This document shows positions 44,298 to 55,073 of a DNA stretch of 64,000 bases, one piece after another. How positions within the stretch are numbered: position 1 is the first letter of the stretch; every line of letters begins with the position of its first letter. The notes under the pieces are model-generated. The model was not told the origin of the DNA. It was given only the letters and a program-made list of their open reading frames with translations, and did no database searches. The position numbers and the translations under genes are program-made. This stretch comes from Flavobacteriaceae bacterium (GTDB taxonomy: Bacteria > Bacteroidota > Bacteroidia > Flavobacteriales > Flavobacteriaceae), in contig JAGYKX010000005.1 of NCBI GenBank assembly GCA_018401115.1, positions 682,001 through 746,000 on the forward strand, read 5' to 3'.

Positions 44298-45932
44298 TTG
44301 AAGAAATACTACGTTTTTACACTGCTTATTTCCCTATGCTTCTTGTCTGCTAAGGTTCATGGCCAAGAGAAGCAAATCCAAATTGTTTACGGGGGAAATT
44401 TCACTAAGGATGAAGCTCAATTTCCTGGGGCTTCCATCTTTAGTAAAGATGACAAACAAGTTCAATTTAGACACCAAGGTGCAGACCTCTGGTGTGATAT
44501 CGCAATTTTCTATCCTGCAGAGAACAAGATTAGGGCCAAAGGAAATATCACACTCATTCAAGGAGATTCTATCTTCATGAATGCAGGACAATTGGACTAC
44601 AATGGGGTTTCTCAATTGGCCAAAGCATGGGAGTCTGTGAGTTTAAAAAATACTGACATGACTTTAACACCCTCTGACACACTCTACTTTAATAGAGAAA
44701 AACAGGAGGCCTATTACAACAAAAAAGGCACTATTGTGGACAGCCAAAACACCTTAACTTCAGATATTGGAAGGTACTATTTAACTCCAAAGAAATATCA
44801 GTTTTTAAGCCGTGTAGAGGTGGTTAATCCTGAATACAAACTACGTTCACAGCAGCTAGACTATTACACTACTTCAAAAAATGCTTATATGTATGGCCCT
44901 TCTACAATTTATGGGAAGGAATACACCTTTTATTGCGAACGAGGCTATTACAATATGACAACAGAAAGTGGTTATGGAATTAAAAACACAAAGATTAACT
45001 ACAATAATAGAATCATTGAAGGGGATTCTGTTTACTTTAATAAAAACAGAAAATTTGCCTCTGCAACTAATAATATTGTTGTTACAGACACCATAAACAA
45101 TGGGGTTATTAGGGCACATTACGCAGAGGTTTTTAAGGCAAAAGATTCCGTATTCGCAACAAAAAAAGCAGTATCTATTAGCTTAGTAGAGAAAGACTCC
45201 CTGTATATGCACGGAGATACTATTATGCTTACAGGAAAGCCTGACGCTAGAATTTTAAGGGCATTTAGGGGAGCTAAGTTTTACAAGACCGACTTGAGTG
45301 GTAAATGCGACTCCATTCATTTTGATCAAAGAACAGGGCTCACTCAGCTCATCAAAAAGCCCATAATTTGGAATGGTGAAAACCAGATGACCGGAGATGT
45401 GATTCATTTAAAATCTGATCCAAAAACAAAATCATTAGACTCCTTAGAGGTGCTCAATAATGCTTTTATTGTAGCTAAAGACACCATTCGAAAGATAGGA
45501 TTTAACCAGGCCAAGGGAAAAGACATGTTCGGTATTTTTGAAAACAATGCACTTCGATTTTTAAACTTGATCAAGAACACTGAGCTTATCTATTATTTAT
45601 ACGATAAGGAGCAAGAACTTATGGGAATTAACAAAACCATATGTAGTGAAATTGCTATTGAGATGGTCAACAACGACATTAGTGAAATTACTTTTATAAC
45701 TGCACCAGATGGCACCATTTACCCACTGTCAGAACTTCCAGTTATAGACAGAAAATTAGAGGGATTCTTATGGTTTGGAGACGAGAGAATTCGTTCCAAA
45801 GATGATATTTTTGGGCCGGAAGACCTCCAGATTAAATTAGCTAAGATCAGGGGAATTACCCATCCAATTGACCGAGAAAACCCATCCAATACTGAAGAGA
45901 AAACTAAAGAAAATCAACTATCTCAAAAGTGA
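44298..45932 (+). CDS. OstA/LptA-like envelope protein
   Basis: A 544-residue protein, probably starting at a TTG (44298), since the following residues form a good signal peptide (VFTLLISLCFLSAKVHGQ) and no ATG is near. It has OstA-like beta repeats, with PAENKIRAKGNITLIQGD, ASATNNIVVTDTI and MTGDVIHLKSDPKTK. OstA/LptA-type jellyrolls bridge LPS to the outer membrane. Bacteroidota usually carry this long form before a class III aminotransferase gene. It overlaps that gene by 4 bases. Confidence 0.83.
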   Translation: MKKYYVFTLLISLCFLSAKVHGQEKQIQIVYGGNFTKDEAQFPGASIFSKDDKQVQFRHQGADLWCDIAIFYPAENKIRAKGNITLIQGDSIFMNAGQLDYNGVSQLAKAWESVSLKNTDMTLTPSDTLYFNREKQEAYYNKKGTIVDSQNTLTSDIGRYYLTPKKYQFLSRVEVVNPEYKLRSQQLDYYTTSKNAYMYGPSTIYGKEYTFYCERGYYNMTTESGYGIKNTKINYNNRIIEGDSVYFNKNRKFASATNNIVVTDTINNGVIRAHYAEVFKAKDSVFATKKAVSISLVEKDSLYMHGDTIMLTGKPDARILRAFRGAKFYKTDLSGKCDSIHFDQRTGLTQLIKKPIIWNGENQMTGDVIHLKSDPKTKSLDSLEVLNNAFIVAKDTIRKIGFNQAKGKDMFGIFENNALRFLNLIKNTELIYYLYDKEQELMGINKTICSEIAIEMVNNDISEITFITAPDGTIYPLSELPVIDRKLEGFLWFGDERIRSKDDIFGPEDLQIKLAKIRGITHPIDRENPSNTEEKTKENQLSQK

Positions 45933-47119
45933 TCTCAGATTTTTTGAAATATCAGGCACAAACTACTCCCCACCCTCTGGCTTTAGAAGTTTCTTATGCA
46001 AAGGGCAGTTATATTTATGACTCGCACGGAAAGGGTCACCTGGATTTTGTTGCCGGTGTTTCTGCTTGTAGTGTTGGCCATACTCATCCAAAACTTGTCC
46101 AAGCCATTCAAGAACAAACTGCCAAATACATGCATGTAATGGTTTATGGGGAATACGCTCAAAAACCAGCAATAGAGTACACTAAAGCATTGGCGGCATT
46201 GCTTCCAGAAGGTTTGGATTGCACTTACCTAGTAAATTCAGGAACGGAAGCCATTGAAGGCGCTATGAAATTAGCGAGAAGGGCTACAGGAAGACATGAA
46301 ATTATTGCAGCACACCACGCTTACCACGGAAATACAATGGGGAGTTTAAGCGTCATGGGATATGAAGACAGAAAAGCTGCTTTTAGACCACTGGTACCCG
46401 GTGTAAGATTTATACATTTCAATGCATTTATAGAATTGTCACATATCACTGAAAAAACGGCTGCAGTGCTTCTAGAAACCATTCAAGGGGGTGCAGGATT
46501 CATTTGTCCAAATAATGGATATTTAAAAGCCGTAAAAGAACGCTGCGAAGCGGTTGGTGCATTGCTCATTTTAGATGAAATTCAACCAGGATTTGGGCGT
46601 ACAGGAGCGCTATTTGCTTTTGAGCATTACCAATGTGTGCCCCATATATTAGTGGTTGGTAAGGGAATGGCTGGTGGTCTCCCTGTTGGCGCTTTTATTT
46701 CATCTAAACCGCTTATGGACTTACTTCAAGAAAAGCCTAGCCTTGGACATATTACTACATTTGGGGGGAATCCCGTAATAGCGTCGGCCTGCAAGGCCAC
46801 TTTAGAAATAATACAAGAAGATAACCTCATTACTAAAACCTTAGAGAAAGAGGCTTTTTTGAGACATAAATTACAACACCCTGAAATAAAGGAAATTAGA
46901 GGGAAAGGGCTTATGTTAGCACTCATTTTAGGATCTCCTAAAAAAGCCAATGAATTGGTTTTAGAAGCATCAAAAAATGGATTAATTCTTTTTTGGTTGC
47001 TCTTTGAAAAAAAAGCAGTGAGAATATCTCCTCCTTTAACCATTTCAATGGAAGAATTGGAGAAAGGTTGTGATTTAATTTTAAAGATTTTAGATAAAAA
47101 CACAAGGGCATTAAGTTAA
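45929..47119 (+). CDS. Class III aminotransferase (aspartate aminotransferase superfamily)
   Basis: A 396-residue PLP enzyme beginning at GTG 45929, overlapping the OstA-like stop (GTGA). Key blocks are VNSGTEAIEGAMKLARRATG, AHHAYHGNTMGSLSVMG, LDEIQPGFGRTGALFAFEH and the PLP lysine K245 in VVGKGMAGGLPVGAFI. It transfers an amino group between an omega-amino acid and an oxoacid. The specific substrate (ornithine, acetylornithine, GABA or other) is not clear. It is distinct from the ornithine aminotransferase gene at 60779. Confidence 0.88.
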   Translation: MISDFLKYQAQTTPHPLALEVSYAKGSYIYDSHGKGHLDFVAGVSACSVGHTHPKLVQAIQEQTAKYMHVMVYGEYAQKPAIEYTKALAALLPEGLDCTYLVNSGTEAIEGAMKLARRATGRHEIIAAHHAYHGNTMGSLSVMGYEDRKAAFRPLVPGVRFIHFNAFIELSHITEKTAAVLLETIQGGAGFICPNNGYLKAVKERCEAVGALLILDEIQPGFGRTGALFAFEHYQCVPHILVVGKGMAGGLPVGAFISSKPLMDLLQEKPSLGHITTFGGNPVIASACKATLEIIQEDNLITKTLEKEAFLRHKLQHPEIKEIRGKGLMLALILGSPKKANELVLEASKNGLILFWLLFEKKAVRISPPLTISMEELEKGCDLILKILDKNTRALS

Positions 47120-47225
47120 TCTCTTTTAGTGTTAACTAATTTGTTAATAATAACCCCCAGAATATAAGCTTTGTTAATGGGATTACCCCTAAATTTAAAT
47201 TAATTGAAATCCCAAGATACACGCA

Positions 47226-48626
47226 ATGGCGTTAGATCCTAATGAAGAAGGCAGCGAGCCAATCGCAAAGTTTGAATCCATGCTCAAAACAGACGACGTG
47301 TACTTTTTTGACGCGGAAGATTTTGAAGATATCATACACCACTATCTCAATAATGGAAAGGTCTCACTTGCGAAAAAAGCCATTAAAATTGGCTTAGAAC
47401 AACACCCAGAAACTACCCCTTTAAAGTTGTTAGAAATTGAAGTCATGGTCTTTGAGAACAAGCTAGATCTCGCAATTTCTCAATTGGATTACTTAGAATC
47501 TCTAGACCAAAAAAACGAGGAAATATATATTCAAAGGGCCAACATTTGGTCCAAACAAGACAAACACCTTCAGGCTATTAGTTGTCTTGAGAAAGCGTTA
47601 TTGCTTACAGAAGACACTTTAGACATCTACGCCCTTTTGGGGATGGAATATTTGTTTTTAGAAGATTTTGAGAAAGCAAAGCACAATTTTATTAAATGTG
47701 TGGAAGAAGATCCTCAGGACTATGCCTCATTGTATAATATTATCTATTGTTTTGAATACTTAGAAGATCCTGATGGCGCTATTTCTTATCTAAATGATTA
47801 TTTAGAAAAAGAACCCTATTGTGAAGTGGCATGGCATCAGCTTGGAAAGCAATACAAAAGCAAAGGGCTTTATAAAGAGGCGCTCACTGCCTTTGATTTT
47901 GCCATTATATCTGATGAATCATTTATTGGCGCTTATTTTGAAAAAGCCATGGTTTTAGAAAAACTCAATCGCTATAATGAAGCGATTGAAAATTATGAGA
48001 CTACCATAGACTTGGAGGATCCCACCGCTCACGCCTACCTTAGAATTGGCAGGTGTCATGAGAAAATTGGAAATTCAGATCTCGCTCAACAATACTATTA
48101 CAAAACAGTCCATGAGGACCCACTTTTAGACAAGGGTTGGCTGGCCATTACCAATTTTTATATTAGGGAGAAAAATTATGAAAAGGCACTTTATTACATC
48201 AATAAAGCCTTACATATTGACACCGAAAATGAAGCTTATTGGAAAAAATGTGCTCAAATAAATGTGAACTTAGGACAATTAGACGAGGCAGATTTTGCAT
48301 ACAAACAGGCTGTTGAGTTTGGAGATTATGATTTAAGTACATGGGAGTCTTGGGCTTTGGTTGTCATGGAGAATAAAGAATTTGAGGCAGCGAATCAAAT
48401 ATTGCTTCAAGCGATTGGTTTCTTCCCAGAAATTGCCTCCTTAAGGTATCGGTTGGCATTTATTTTTGGGCTTTCCCAAGATATTGAGCAAAGTAAATAC
48501 CATCTTTCTGAGGCATTGAGATTAGATTACAGTCTTCTAGCGCATTTCAAAAGTCAATATCCTGGTTTTTTTAACAGTACTTGGGTTTCCAATTTTATTA
48601 GCACCTCTAGCAAGGCTTCTAGTTAA
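47226..48626 (+). CDS. Tetratricopeptide repeat protein
   Basis: A 466-residue, all-helical protein with about eleven TPR units, such as GLYKEALTAFDFAIISDES and NRYNEAIENYETTIDLEDP. No signal peptide or membrane helix is seen, so it is likely cytoplasmic and binds partner proteins. It keeps the same place between the class III aminotransferase and DUF368 genes in other flavobacteria. Partner unknown. Confidence 0.85.
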   Translation: MALDPNEEGSEPIAKFESMLKTDDVYFFDAEDFEDIIHHYLNNGKVSLAKKAIKIGLEQHPETTPLKLLEIEVMVFENKLDLAISQLDYLESLDQKNEEIYIQRANIWSKQDKHLQAISCLEKALLLTEDTLDIYALLGMEYLFLEDFEKAKHNFIKCVEEDPQDYASLYNIIYCFEYLEDPDGAISYLNDYLEKEPYCEVAWHQLGKQYKSKGLYKEALTAFDFAIISDESFIGAYFEKAMVLEKLNRYNEAIENYETTIDLEDPTAHAYLRIGRCHEKIGNSDLAQQYYYKTVHEDPLLDKGWLAITNFYIREKNYEKALYYINKALHIDTENEAYWKKCAQINVNLGQLDEADFAYKQAVEFGDYDLSTWESWALVVMENKEFEAANQILLQAIGFFPEIASLRYRLAFIFGLSQDIEQSKYHLSEALRLDYSLLAHFKSQYPGFFNSTWVSNFISTSSKASS

Positions 48627-48656
48627 AATACCCTATTTTTAAACTTTACGCTAGAC

Positions 48657-49580
48657 ATGCAAAAAAAAATAAACAGGAATTATATAGTCCTTTTTTTAAA
48701 AGGTATGGCTATGGGTGCTGCAGATGTGGTTCCTGGAGTTTCAGGTGGAACGATTGCTTTTATATCTGGTATTTATGAGGAACTCTTAGAGAGTATTAAT
48801 AAAGTAAACCTCAAAGCCTTAAAAAAGTGGAAACAGGAAGGAGTTAAAAGCTTTTGGACGCATATTAATGGAAATTTTTTAACAGCACTTTTTCTAGGTA
48901 TAGGAGTCAGTGTAATCTCACTAGCAAAAGGCATTAGTTGGCTTCTGAACCATGAAACCGTCCTGCTTTGGTCTTTCTTCTTTGGCTTGGTTTTAGCAAG
49001 TGTTGTTTTTATTGGAAAATCAATCAAAAATAAAAAACCTGCAGATTATATCATGGCAGTTATTGGAATAGCCATAGCCATTGGTATAGGAGAATTGGGG
49101 GTGGTTGAAAACAGCCAACAACCGCTGTATTTATTTCTGTCGGGTGTCTTAGCCATTTGTGCTATGATTTTACCAGGCATATCTGGGGCCTTTATTTTAG
49201 TATTACTCGGTTCATATGAGCCCATATTAAATGCGGTTCATCAAAGAGATTTCTTGATCATTGCAACTGTTGGTGCTGGCTGTATTATAGGCCTAGCCTC
49301 TTTTTCTAGAATTTTAAAATGGACCCTTAATCATTTTAAAAATCAAACACTCTCCTTACTGATGGGGTTTATTATAGGATCTCTATCTAAAATATGGCCT
49401 TGGAAGGAGGTCGTTTCCTCAAAAATAGTGCGAGGTAAAGAGATTGTTTTGGCCTCTAAAAATGTTTTGCCTTGGGATTTTTCTGGGAACACACAAATAA
49501 TTGCTGCTAGTCTGTTGGCTATTTTTGGCTTTTCATTGATTTTCATATTAGAAAAATCTGCCAATAAAAAAACCACCTAA
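48657..49580 (+). CDS. DUF368 (PopT-type) membrane protein, copy 1
   Basis: A 307-residue polytopic protein with about nine helices. The signature GMAMGAADVVPGVSGGTIAFISG near residue 15 and a second matching half (ILPGISGAFILVLLGSYEPIL near residue 172) give the usual two-fold pseudo-symmetry. DUF368 includes PopT, shown in other bacteria to return undecaprenyl phosphate across the inner membrane for reuse in cell-wall synthesis. A paralogue follows 19 bases later. Confidence 0.88.
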   Translation: MQKKINRNYIVLFLKGMAMGAADVVPGVSGGTIAFISGIYEELLESINKVNLKALKKWKQEGVKSFWTHINGNFLTALFLGIGVSVISLAKGISWLLNHETVLLWSFFFGLVLASVVFIGKSIKNKKPADYIMAVIGIAIAIGIGELGVVENSQQPLYLFLSGVLAICAMILPGISGAFILVLLGSYEPILNAVHQRDFLIIATVGAGCIIGLASFSRILKWTLNHFKNQTLSLLMGFIIGSLSKIWPWKEVVSSKIVRGKEIVLASKNVLPWDFSGNTQIIAASLLAIFGFSLIFILEKSANKKTT

Positions 49581-49599
49581 GTGTTAAATCATCAACATT

Positions 49600-50610
49600 A
49601 TGGAGCAGCAAAGAAACTTACAAGATAACATATTTCTTTTTTTAAAGGGACTGGCTATGGGAGCTGCAAATAAAGTTCCAGGAGTCTCTGGTGGAATTGT
49701 AGCATTTGTAGGTGGTTTTTATGAAGAATTTATTCATGCGTTAAAAAAAGTAAATAAAAAAGCGTTTTTCCTGCTTGTATCAGGAAGATTTAAGTCTTTT
49801 TACTATTATATAAACGGTCCCTTTCTTTGGATACTCCTTATGGGCATGATCGTAAGTTATTTTAGTGTTTCTAAAGTACTCGATTATTTTCTAATTACTC
49901 AAGAAACGTATGTTTGGTCCCTTTTCTTTGGCATGATCTTGGGGTCTGTATACTATATATCCAAACAGTTTAAACAATGGAATAGCAGTACAGTCATATG
50001 GGGATTAATTGGACTGGGTATAGGTGTAAGTATCAGTTTTCTTAGCCCTGCCAAAGAGAATGACCACTTGTTGTTTGTGTTTTTTTGCGGAATGATTAGT
50101 GTATCTGGAATGACGCTTCCAGGTTTATCTGGTTCATTTATACTGATACTTTTAGGCAATTATGTACTCCTACTTGTGGATAGTGTTAATGCGCTTTACG
50201 ACACTTTTTTTGAAATCATCCAAGGTGACTTTAGTTTTTGGAACGATCCAAAGCGACTTAAAACACTAAAAATACTTACTGTTTTCACCTTGGGATCTAC
50301 AGTCGGATTGGTCACTTTATCCCACTTAATCAGTGTTGTTTTGAAGCGCTTTAACGCCATTACCACAGCGATCATAATTGGATTTATTTCAGGGTCTCTA
50401 GGTGTTGTTTGGCCTTGGAAAGAAACTATCTATAAACTGAATGAATTAGGAAAACCCTTGTTGGATTCTAACCAGCATAAAATAATATTAAATTACCAGA
50501 GGTACATTCCTTCCATTCAAGAGGCGGCCACATGGTGGGCCATTTTTTGGATGGGAATAGGTTTTGTAATTTTAATGGCTTTAGAATCTTATGCACACAA
50601 AAAGAAGTAA
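49600..50610 (+). CDS. DUF368 (PopT-type) membrane protein, copy 2
   Basis: A 336-residue paralogue of the preceding gene with GLAMGAANKVPGVSGGIVAFVGG near residue 16 and MTLPGLSGSFILILLGNYVLLL in the second half. It has Asn-Lys (ANKVPG) where copy 1 has Asp-Val, a change in the conserved polar region that may mean a different lipid or direction. It overlaps aroE by 20 bases, so it is co-translated with it. Confidence 0.88.
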   Translation: MEQQRNLQDNIFLFLKGLAMGAANKVPGVSGGIVAFVGGFYEEFIHALKKVNKKAFFLLVSGRFKSFYYYINGPFLWILLMGMIVSYFSVSKVLDYFLITQETYVWSLFFGMILGSVYYISKQFKQWNSSTVIWGLIGLGIGVSISFLSPAKENDHLLFVFFCGMISVSGMTLPGLSGSFILILLGNYVLLLVDSVNALYDTFFEIIQGDFSFWNDPKRLKTLKILTVFTLGSTVGLVTLSHLISVVLKRFNAITTAIIIGFISGSLGVVWPWKETIYKLNELGKPLLDSNQHKIILNYQRYIPSIQEAATWWAIFWMGIGFVILMALESYAHKKK

Positions 50611-51337
50611 TAAATACGGATTACTAGGGAAAGATATTTCATACTCTTTTTCAGGAAATTATTTTTCTAAAAAGTTTGAAAAACTTAATCTTAAGGGATA
50701 TACTTACGAGAATTTTGATTTTCAAGACCTCAGTAATTTTAATAAAGTGTTAGACCAAACAACAGACTTAAAAGGAATGAATGTGACCATTCCGTACAAA
50801 GAATCTATAATACCTTACTTGACTAGGCTGGATCCAACTGCTGCAGAAATAGGTGCGGTAAACACTATTAAGTTCACAAAAGAAGGTACGATAGGTTTCA
50901 ATACAGACGTCATAGGGTTTAGAAAAGCGATTGAACCACTTATATCCTCCGAGCATAAAAAAGCACTTATTCTTGGGACTGGTGGAGCATCTAAGGCGGT
51001 ATCTCATGTTTTTAAAACCATGGGTATTCCTTTTCTATTTATATCTAGACAATCAAAAGAGGGTCAAATAAGTTACAAAGATCTCACAAAAGAAATATTA
51101 CAAGAGCACTTAATCATAGTTAATTGCACCCCAATTGGCACTTTCCCTGAGATAGATCAAAAACCAGATATTGATTACAGTCAAATTGGTGCAAATCATA
51201 TTGCCTTTGATTTAATTTACAATCCCGAGCAAACGGCTTTTTTAAATGAAGCAAAATTAAGGGGGGCCAAAATTAAAAACGGCTACGAAATGTTAGTGGG
51301 CCAAGCAGAGGCTTCTTGGGAGATTTGGAATAGTTAA
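50591..51337 (+). CDS. aroE: Shikimate dehydrogenase
   Basis: AroE reduces 3-dehydroshikimate in aromatic amino-acid synthesis. The 248-residue enzyme starts inside the DUF368 gene with KYGLLGKDISYSFS. Substrate residues are present as GMNVTIPYK (K70) and IGFNTDVIGF (D106). The nucleotide-binding loop is LGTGGASKAV and the end DLIYNPEQTAFLNEA is typical. It is slightly short of the family's 270 residues. Confidence 0.94.
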   Translation: MHTKRSNKYGLLGKDISYSFSGNYFSKKFEKLNLKGYTYENFDFQDLSNFNKVLDQTTDLKGMNVTIPYKESIIPYLTRLDPTAAEIGAVNTIKFTKEGTIGFNTDVIGFRKAIEPLISSEHKKALILGTGGASKAVSHVFKTMGIPFLFISRQSKEGQISYKDLTKEILQEHLIIVNCTPIGTFPEIDQKPDIDYSQIGANHIAFDLIYNPEQTAFLNEAKLRGAKIKNGYEMLVGQAEASWEIWNS

Positions 51338-51454
51338 AATAGTTAGGGTTTAAAAAAACAATAAATTTTTATATATAGTTATATGTTAGTATATTACCTA
51401 GGATAAGAAAGGGCAAAAACCCTCTCTATTTTGAACTGACAAAAACTATATAAC

Positions 51455-53410
51455 ATGTTAGAAGAAAAAGACGGAAACCTACAAGATCCGGTAGGAAAGG
51501 AAGATTTAAAGGTTGAAAAACAAACCAATCATGAGGAAAATACTACTCAAGAAGATCCTCAATCTGAAATTGATGATTCTAATGCAGAAGACGCAGAAGA
51601 TATAGATAATGCTTCCAGACATAGTATTCCAGATTTGGACTATGAAACATTGAATATGGAAAATCTAGTTGGGGAACTCCAAAGGCTAGTCAAAAATGAA
51701 AAAATCCAAGCAGTTAAAAAGAATGTTGACGCTATAAAAGCAGCCTTTGATGTTAAATTTCAAGACTTCTTGGAACAAAAAAAGGCAGAGTTTATAGAGG
51801 GGGGCGGTAACGAAATAGACTTTAAATACAATTCTGTAGCCAAAAGACAATTTAATGAGGTGTATGGTGAGTATCGCGAGAAAAAAGACGCCTATTACAA
51901 GACCTTAGAGTCTAACCTTCAAAACAATCTCAAGAAACGCCTAGATCTTATAGAAAGACTCAAGGGCTTAGTAAATATAGAAGAAGACATTAACGACACT
52001 TACAAAAACTTTAAGGAAATACAAAAAGAATGGAAAAATGCAGGGGCAATTCCAAGAACACATTATAATGATGTGTGGAAAACCTATCACCATCATATGG
52101 AAATCTTTTATGATTTCTTAAACCTCAACAGAGAACTGAGGGACTTAGATTTTAAACACAATCTTGAGGAAAAACTCAAAATTATTGAAAAAGCAGAAGC
52201 TCTTCAGACAGAAAGTGATATTCATAAGGCATTCCAAGAGCTTCAAACACTTCATAAAATATGGAAAGAAGATTTAGGCCCTGTCGATAAAGAAAACAGA
52301 GAGGCCGTTTGGGATCGTTTTAGTGCTGCTACTAAGGTCATCCATGAAAAAAGACAGGAGCATTTTAAATCCCTAGAAAAAGGTTTTGAAAGAAATCTAG
52401 AGATAAAGCTTGAAATTATAGCTAAGATTAATGCAGTTAGTGAGGGTATTGCAAACACACATAAAGGGATTCAAAGCCAGATGAAAACGGTAGAAACTCT
52501 CAGGAATACATTTTTTGAAACTGGAAAAGTTCCTCAAAAACAAAATGAAAAAACCTGGAAAGCATTTAAAGCTGCTACTAAGCTATTTAATCAGCATAAA
52601 AATAGTTTCTACAAACACTTAAAAAATGAACAGCAAGAAAATCTTGATGCAAAGAAAGCATTACTAGATACTGCTAATTCCCTCAAAGATAGTGAAGTGA
52701 GTGATGAAATTACGCAGACTTTTAAGCGTATTCAAAATGAGTGGAAAACAATTGGACATGTACCTAGGAAGTATTCAGATAAAATCTGGAAATCATTTAA
52801 GGCTGCTTGTAATACCTATTTCACAAATGTGAATAAGAATAAAAATGCCAACGATGCTATTGAAGAGCAAAATTTAACTGCCAAAGAGAAAGTGTTGGCA
52901 GATTTGAAAGCTTATGACCTAGGGGCAGATAAAGAAAAAGACCTTTCTTTTATAAAAGCACAAATTGCTGCTTGGAAAAATATTGGAAGAGTACCTTTTA
53001 AAAGCAAAAACATCAACAATACCTTTAATAAGGTTTTAGATGCCCTTTTTCTTAAATTAAATATTGACAAACAGACAGGGGAATTACTTAAATACGGGGA
53101 CAAACTCAATCAATTAGCCAGTTCTGATAATGACTATGCACTTGCTAACGAAAAAGCTTTTATTCGTAAAAAAATTGAAGAGTCTAAAAATGAGATGCGA
53201 CAATTAGAAAACAACTTAGAATTCTTTTCAAATGCATCAGAAGACAATCCTGTAGTTAAAGAAGTTGTCCTTAAAATTAATAGGCACAAAGAAGACATTG
53301 ATACTTGGCAAGAAAAACTCAAAAAGATAAATATACTAACACATAAAATAAATAAAGAGGAAGAAGAGGCTTCTAACGAAGAAACTACTGAGGAAGGAGC
53401 AACAGAATAA
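51455..53410 (+). CDS. DUF349 repeat protein
   Basis: A 651-residue, highly charged helical protein. An acidic N-terminal tail (about residues 1-60) is followed by at least five DUF349 repeats, each with a motif like FKEIQKEWKNAGAIPR, FKRIQNEWKTIGHVPRK or WKNIGRVPFKSK, and a coiled-coil end. No signal peptide is seen. Function is unknown in Bacteroidota; related proteins have been linked to stress or nucleic-acid functions, but this is not shown here. A terminator follows. Confidence 0.85.
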   Translation: MLEEKDGNLQDPVGKEDLKVEKQTNHEENTTQEDPQSEIDDSNAEDAEDIDNASRHSIPDLDYETLNMENLVGELQRLVKNEKIQAVKKNVDAIKAAFDVKFQDFLEQKKAEFIEGGGNEIDFKYNSVAKRQFNEVYGEYREKKDAYYKTLESNLQNNLKKRLDLIERLKGLVNIEEDINDTYKNFKEIQKEWKNAGAIPRTHYNDVWKTYHHHMEIFYDFLNLNRELRDLDFKHNLEEKLKIIEKAEALQTESDIHKAFQELQTLHKIWKEDLGPVDKENREAVWDRFSAATKVIHEKRQEHFKSLEKGFERNLEIKLEIIAKINAVSEGIANTHKGIQSQMKTVETLRNTFFETGKVPQKQNEKTWKAFKAATKLFNQHKNSFYKHLKNEQQENLDAKKALLDTANSLKDSEVSDEITQTFKRIQNEWKTIGHVPRKYSDKIWKSFKAACNTYFTNVNKNKNANDAIEEQNLTAKEKVLADLKAYDLGADKEKDLSFIKAQIAAWKNIGRVPFKSKNINNTFNKVLDALFLKLNIDKQTGELLKYGDKLNQLASSDNDYALANEKAFIRKKIEESKNEMRQLENNLEFFSNASEDNPVVKEVVLKINRHKEDIDTWQEKLKKINILTHKINKEEEEASNEETTEEGATE

Positions 53411-53434
53411 AAGCATATATTGAGACAAAAAAAA

Positions 53435-53464
53435 AGTCCTGCTCAGTGGGCAGGGCTTTTTTTA
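53435..53464 (+). terminator. Terminator after the DUF349 gene
   Basis: An 8-bp stem, AGTCCTGC (53435-53442) with GCAGGGCT (53450-53457) including one G-T pair, has a run of A before and T7 after. It lies between convergent genes and likely serves rny as well. Confidence 0.8.
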
Positions 53465-53484
53465 TACTAGTATTTCATCGCAAA

Positions 53485-55053
53485 CTACTTGGCTACATTT
53501 ACAGCCCTAGTTTCTCTAATCACAGTTATCTTAACTTGGCCAGGATAGGTCATATCTGTCTGAATCTTTTGTGAAATTTCAAACGAAAGTTCAGAGGCTT
53601 GGTCGTCTGTAACGCGCTCACTTTCTACAATAACCCTTAATTCCCTACCTGCCTGAATGGCATAGGCTTTCTGTACTCCTGGAAAACCAAAAGCAACATC
53701 TTCCAAGTCTTTTAACCTTTGAATATAGGAGTCTAATACCTGCCTTCTAGCTCCTGGTCTTGCACCACTAATGGCATCACAGACTTGTACAATAGGAGCG
53801 ATAAGGGTATTCATTTCAATTTCATCATGGTGGGCTCCAATAGCATTACACACATCTGGTTTCTCTCCAAACTTCTCAGCCCATTGCATTCCCAAGATAG
53901 CGTGAGGGGTTTCTACCTCTGCCTCTGTATTAGGAACTTTACCAATATCGTGAAGAAGACCTGCACGTTTGGCTAGTTTTGCATTTATACCCAATTCAGC
54001 AGCCATAACTCCACAAAGCTTAGCCACTTCTCTAGAGTGTTGCAAAAGATTCTGGCCGTAAGAAGAACGATACTTCATTCGTCCAACCGCTTTAATGAGT
54101 TCAGGATGTAATCCATGAATTCCTAAATCAATTACGGTACGTTTACCTATGTCTATAATTTCTTCTTCAATTTGCTTCTCTGTTTTCTTGACAACCTCTT
54201 CAATTCTAGCAGGGTGAATTCTACCATCAGTCACTAATTTGTGCAATGACAATCTAGCAATCTCCCTTCGCACAGAATCAAAACACGAAAGAATTATAGC
54301 ATCTGGTGTGTCGTCTACAATAATCTCTACTCCAGTAGCTGCCTCAATAGCCCTGATATTTCTACCCTCTCTACCAATAATCCTACCTTTAACGTCATCT
54401 GACTCAAGATTAAATACGGAAACACAGTTTTCCACAGCTTCCTCTGTACCAATCCTTTGAATGGTATTAATGATGATTTTTTTAGCTTCTTGCTGGGCGG
54501 TTAATTTAGCCTCCTCCATGGTAGATTGCATATAAGCCATAGCGTCAGATTTAGCCAGATCTTTCAATGAAGCCAGTAACTGTTCCTTAGCTTCATCTGC
54601 AGACAAGCCAGAAATAACCTCAAGTTGCTGTACTTGATTTTTGTGCAGTCTGTCTAATTCCGACTGCTTTTTATCTAGAATTTCAGCTTTGTGGGTCGTT
54701 TCCGAAATCTGCTGCTCTAATAAATCATTTATTTTTTTTGCCTTCGACAATTCATTGCTCACTTGCGATTCTTTATCTCTGGTGCGTTTTTCAGATTCTC
54801 CAATTTTTTTCTCCTTCGAAAGGATCACCTTCTCATGTTCTGCTTTTAGTTCTAAAAAGCGCTCTTTGGCCTGAAATATTTTGTCTTTTTTAATATTCTC
54901 GCCCTCGTTTTTGGCGTTTTTAATAATTGCAAGTGCATCTTTTCTCGCATTGATAATGGTCTTTGAGGCTTTCCCCTTTTCCAAAAACTTTGCGATAGCA
55001 AATCCAACTGCAAGGCCTAAAACGGCCGATATTATGATTGTTGTACTATCCAT
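53485..55053 (-). CDS. rny: Ribonuclease Y
   Basis: RNase Y is a membrane-bound endoribonuclease that starts mRNA decay. The 522-residue protein starts at ATG 55053 (MDSTTIIIS) with one membrane helix, then a long coiled coil. The KH domain follows ([20 protein letters not shown]) and the HD domain ([25 protein letters not shown]). The order and length match the family. I rejected an upstream extension through the 6S RNA region. Its gene follows 6S RNA and zapA on the same strand. Confidence 0.95.
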   Translation of the reverse strand: MDSTTIIISAVLGLAVGFAIAKFLEKGKASKTIINARKDALAIIKNAKNEGENIKKDKIFQAKERFLELKAEHEKVILSKEKKIGESEKRTRDKESQVSNELSKAKKINDLLEQQISETTHKAEILDKKQSELDRLHKNQVQQLEVISGLSADEAKEQLLASLKDLAKSDAMAYMQSTMEEAKLTAQQEAKKIIINTIQRIGTEEAVENCVSVFNLESDDVKGRIIGREGRNIRAIEAATGVEIIVDDTPDAIILSCFDSVRREIARLSLHKLVTDGRIHPARIEEVVKKTEKQIEEEIIDIGKRTVIDLGIHGLHPELIKAVGRMKYRSSYGQNLLQHSREVAKLCGVMAAELGINAKLAKRAGLLHDIGKVPNTEAEVETPHAILGMQWAEKFGEKPDVCNAIGAHHDEIEMNTLIAPIVQVCDAISGARPGARRQVLDSYIQRLKDLEDVAFGFPGVQKAYAIQAGRELRVIVESERVTDDQASELSFEISQKIQTDMTYPGQVKITVIRETRAVNVAK

Positions 55054-55073
55054 GTTTATTAAATTAATTATAT

